In this document: one piece after another, positions 12,302 through 14,164 of the stretch
Layout: every line of letters starts with the position of its first letter
Position numbering within the stretch: position 1 is the stretch's first letter
Origin: an uncultured Clostridia bacterium
GTDB taxonomy: Bacteria > Bacillota > Clostridia > Oscillospirales > Oscillospiraceae
Assembly: GCA_946011705.1 (NCBI GenBank)
Contig: CAMGCA010000019.1
Coordinates: 1 to 14,164, forward strand
DNA length: 14,164 bases
Direction: 5' to 3'
The notes under the pieces: generated by a model
Told to the model about the DNA's origin: nothing
Database searches by the model: none
Seen by the model: the letters and a program-made list of their open reading frames with translations, nothing else
Translations under genes and position numbers: made by a program

Positions 12302-14164
12302 ATGAAGAAGAGATTCGTGTGCGCGTTGCTGGCTCTCGTTCTGCTGGTTGGCCTGGTGCCTGTCACCGCCGCCGCGGCTGAGAATAAGATCAGTGAGGCT
12401 GCTATTACGGTATTGAAGCAGTTAACGACTTTTAAGGATACTTGCTATTATGTGACCGGCTCTGAGTTCCGCACCGGCTACGGCACTGTGTGTAAGGAGA
12501 AGCATCACTTCAATACCACAGGTCAGCCTCAGGATACGGATAAGAACGTACATACCATCACCCAGAAGCAGGCGGATACCGCTCTGCGTGCCTATCTGAC
12601 CGAGCTGGACAAGCAGGTTAACAGCTTTGCTGCCAAGAATAACCTGACGCTTACCCAGAATCAGCATGACGCGCTGGTGGTCTATACCCATGGCGCGGGC
12701 ACTGCGTGGCTCAGCGGCACCGGCGCACTGAAGAGCGCCATCGTCAGCAAGGCCAGCACCAATGAGCTGCTGAACGTCATGAGCAGCCTGAAGGACGGCC
12801 AGTATGCCCGCCATCAGGTGGAGGTCAATATGTATGTGAATGGCGTTTACTCCAATGTCATTCCCACTCAGTATAAGACCGTCAAGTACGATGTGAATAC
12901 CGACGACCCCAACGCGAAGATCGCCGCTGGCAACGGTTCCACCTACAGCATGCGGTTTGACGCCTCCAAGACCATCAGCCACGTTACCGCCTCCCGTCCC
13001 GGCTATAAGTTCCTGGGATGGTATACCGAGCCCTTCGACGGCCGGCTGATGCCCAAGCTGAATGTGGCCTGTGTGGATGATAGCATCAATCCCCGCGAGA
13101 ATGGCCAGTACACCCTGTATGCCTACTGGCAGGATACCAGCGATACCCACGGTGTCGCCGTAGTTTACCCGATGCTGGCCAGCGACCTGCTGTCCACCAC
13201 TGTCTACGCTAGACCGGAGGATGGCTCCGACGCCATGAAGGACAGCAACGGCCAGACGGTTACCGTCAGCGGTTCCATTGAGATTACCCAGGACTATCTG
13301 GACGATAAGGGCGTTAGATGGGGCTTCGTGAGCGCCAAGAATGGTTGGGTCAAGATTGGCGTGGCCGTGGAGGATGCTTACGCTGATAACGTGATCGCCA
13401 CCGCCACCGTGAACTACAACGGCTATCTGAACGTCCGCAACGGCGCGGGCACCGACTACAAAATTGTCGGCGCTCTGGTTAAGAATGATACTGTCAAGAT
13501 TTATGAGATCAAGACCGTCAACGGTCACCGCTGGGGCCGTTCCGATGCCGGTTGGATTTGCCTGACCTACACCAACCTGGTGATGCTGGACGGCAGGACC
13601 GTCTCTGATGCGGGTGTAGCCGCCTATGCCTTCACCGGCAGCGTGAGCAAGAATGTGACCGCCTACACCGCCGCAGGCGATTCCTCCCAGAAGGTTGCTT
13701 TTAAGGATGCCAAGGGCAATGTATACGACAATATTCCCGAAGGCTCCAGCATCACCATCACCAATCTGGCTGTTGCCTCCTACGGCAGCGGCAAGGCTAC
13801 CTGGGCGAAGGCAACCTGGAGAAATACCGAAAAGGACAAGAACAACAATACGATTTCTGTTAACAGAAACGCCTGGATTCCCATTTCTGACGCGGGCGCG
13901 GCTCTGGGCGATGATGAGTGGTACAATGTTTCTCTGGATCCCGTGAAGTACACGGTTGTCAGCGATACCACCAGTGTCAGAAAGAATGCCGGCGATGCCG
14001 CTGAGCTGTCCTTCACCATGAACAAGGGCGTGGAAGTGGAAGTCAACAAGATTCGTCTGGTTGGCGAGAACATCTGGGGCAAGATTACGGTTCTGGATAC
14101 CGTCCTGGCTGGCAAGGTTGGCACCGCCACCGGCTGGATCAACCTGGCTAGCAAGTATGTCAAG
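12302..14164 (+). CDS. Large secreted protein with GH24-lysozyme-like, InlB-like and SH3-like domains (runs off the window)
   Basis: The frame is open for 621 codons to the window edge, so the C-terminus is missing. Residues 1-26 are a clear signal peptide (KKR, hydrophobic core, cleavage after TAAAA). Residues 29-165 resemble GH24 phage-type lysozyme: ISEAAITVLKQL, FRTGYGTV (56-63), TITQKQADTALRAYL (85-99), LTLTQNQHDALVVY (115-128). Aligned without gaps, the catalytic Glu, Asp and Thr positions are T42, V51 and R57, so hydrolase activity is doubtful. Residues 193-277 look like an InlB B-repeat (GYKFLGWYTEP, YTLYAYW). Then come SH3-like modules at about 285-352, 366-430 (GYLNVRNGAGTDYKIVG, the clearest SH3b), 445-537 and 548-621. 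The likely role is cell-wall binding at the surface. Substrate and partners are unknown. ATG 12302 has AAAGGAG upstream. Confidence 0.85.
   Translation, partial: MKKRFVCALLALVLLVGLVPVTAAAAENKISEAAITVLKQLTTFKDTCYYVTGSEFRTGYGTVCKEKHHFNTTGQPQDTDKNVHTITQKQADTALRAYLTELDKQVNSFAAKNNLTLTQNQHDALVVYTHGAGTAWLSGTGALKSAIVSKASTNELLNVMSSLKDGQYARHQVEVNMYVNGVYSNVIPTQYKTVKYDVNTDDPNAKIAAGNGSTYSMRFDASKTISHVTASRPGYKFLGWYTEPFDGRLMPKLNVACVDDSINPRENGQYTLYAYWQDTSDTHGVAVVYPMLASDLLSTTVYARPEDGSDAMKDSNGQTVTVSGSIEITQDYLDDKGVRWGFVSAKNGWVKIGVAVEDAYADNVIATATVNYNGYLNVRNGAGTDYKIVGALVKNDTVKIYEIKTVNGHRWGRSDAGWICLTYTNLVMLDGRTVSDAGVAAYAFTGSVSKNVTAYTAAGDSSQKVAFKDAKGNVYDNIPEGSSITITNLAVASYGSGKATWAKATWRNTEKDKNNNTISVNRNAWIPISDAGAALGDDEWYNVSLDPVKYTVVSDTTSVRKNAGDAAELSFTMNKGVEVEVNKIRLVGENIWGKITVLDTVLAGKVGTATGWINLASKYVK

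Overview
The window looks like chromosomal DNA from a GC-rich Firmicute, most likely a gut Clostridia of the Oscillospiraceae/Ruminococcaceae type. This is inferred from strong AGGAGG-type ribosome binding sites, near-consensus sigma-A promoters with 17-bp spacers in high-GC DNA, gene families typical of that group (paired zinc-ribbon protein, MarR plus heterodimeric ABC exporter, separate HMA protein plus Zn/Cd ATPase, InlB/SH3 secreted protein), and many short palindromic intergenic repeats. No tRNA, rRNA, CRISPR array or transposase gene was found.

Layout. A truncated HAD hydrolase runs leftward (11-313). Rightward follow a 47-residue membrane protein (491-634), ruvC (634-1126, frameshifted), ruvA (1151-1756), a complex inverted-repeat element (1769-1962) and ruvB (1975-3012), which together form the Holliday-junction module. 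Next is a paired zinc-ribbon protein with a perfect-spacing consensus promoter (3210-3488), its terminators, and a possible 32-residue leftward ORF (3542-3640). A MarR regulator with an apparent autoregulatory operator is translationally coupled to two ABC exporter halves (3778-7885). The first half is the degenerate-site partner. The second is interrupted by an in-frame TAA at 7541. After a MITE-like repeat comes a Zn/Cd efflux operon: an ArsR-type operator, a free-standing HMA protein (8128-8346) and a P1B-type ATPase (8464-10383). A second MITE-like repeat, a glpK C-terminal remnant (10584-10829) and leftward mnmA (10903-11964) follow. The window ends inside a large secreted protein (12302 onward) with a GH24-lysozyme-like, an InlB-like and several SH3-like domains.

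The most unusual feature is a set of four intergenic elements made of tandem 7-bp units arranged as facing inverted arms: 1769-1962, 8347-8448, 10837-10908 and 12033-12090. The third has 24-nt arms pairing at 22 of 24 positions with a T-run after it on the mnmA strand. It probably serves as the mnmA terminator, and its arm contains mnmA's last codon and stop. The other notable pattern is gene damage: ruvC frameshift, ABC nonsense codon, truncated HAD gene and glpK fragment. This means either real decay or sequence error. I see no clearly new multi-gene system; the heptamer elements are the best candidates for something poorly described.
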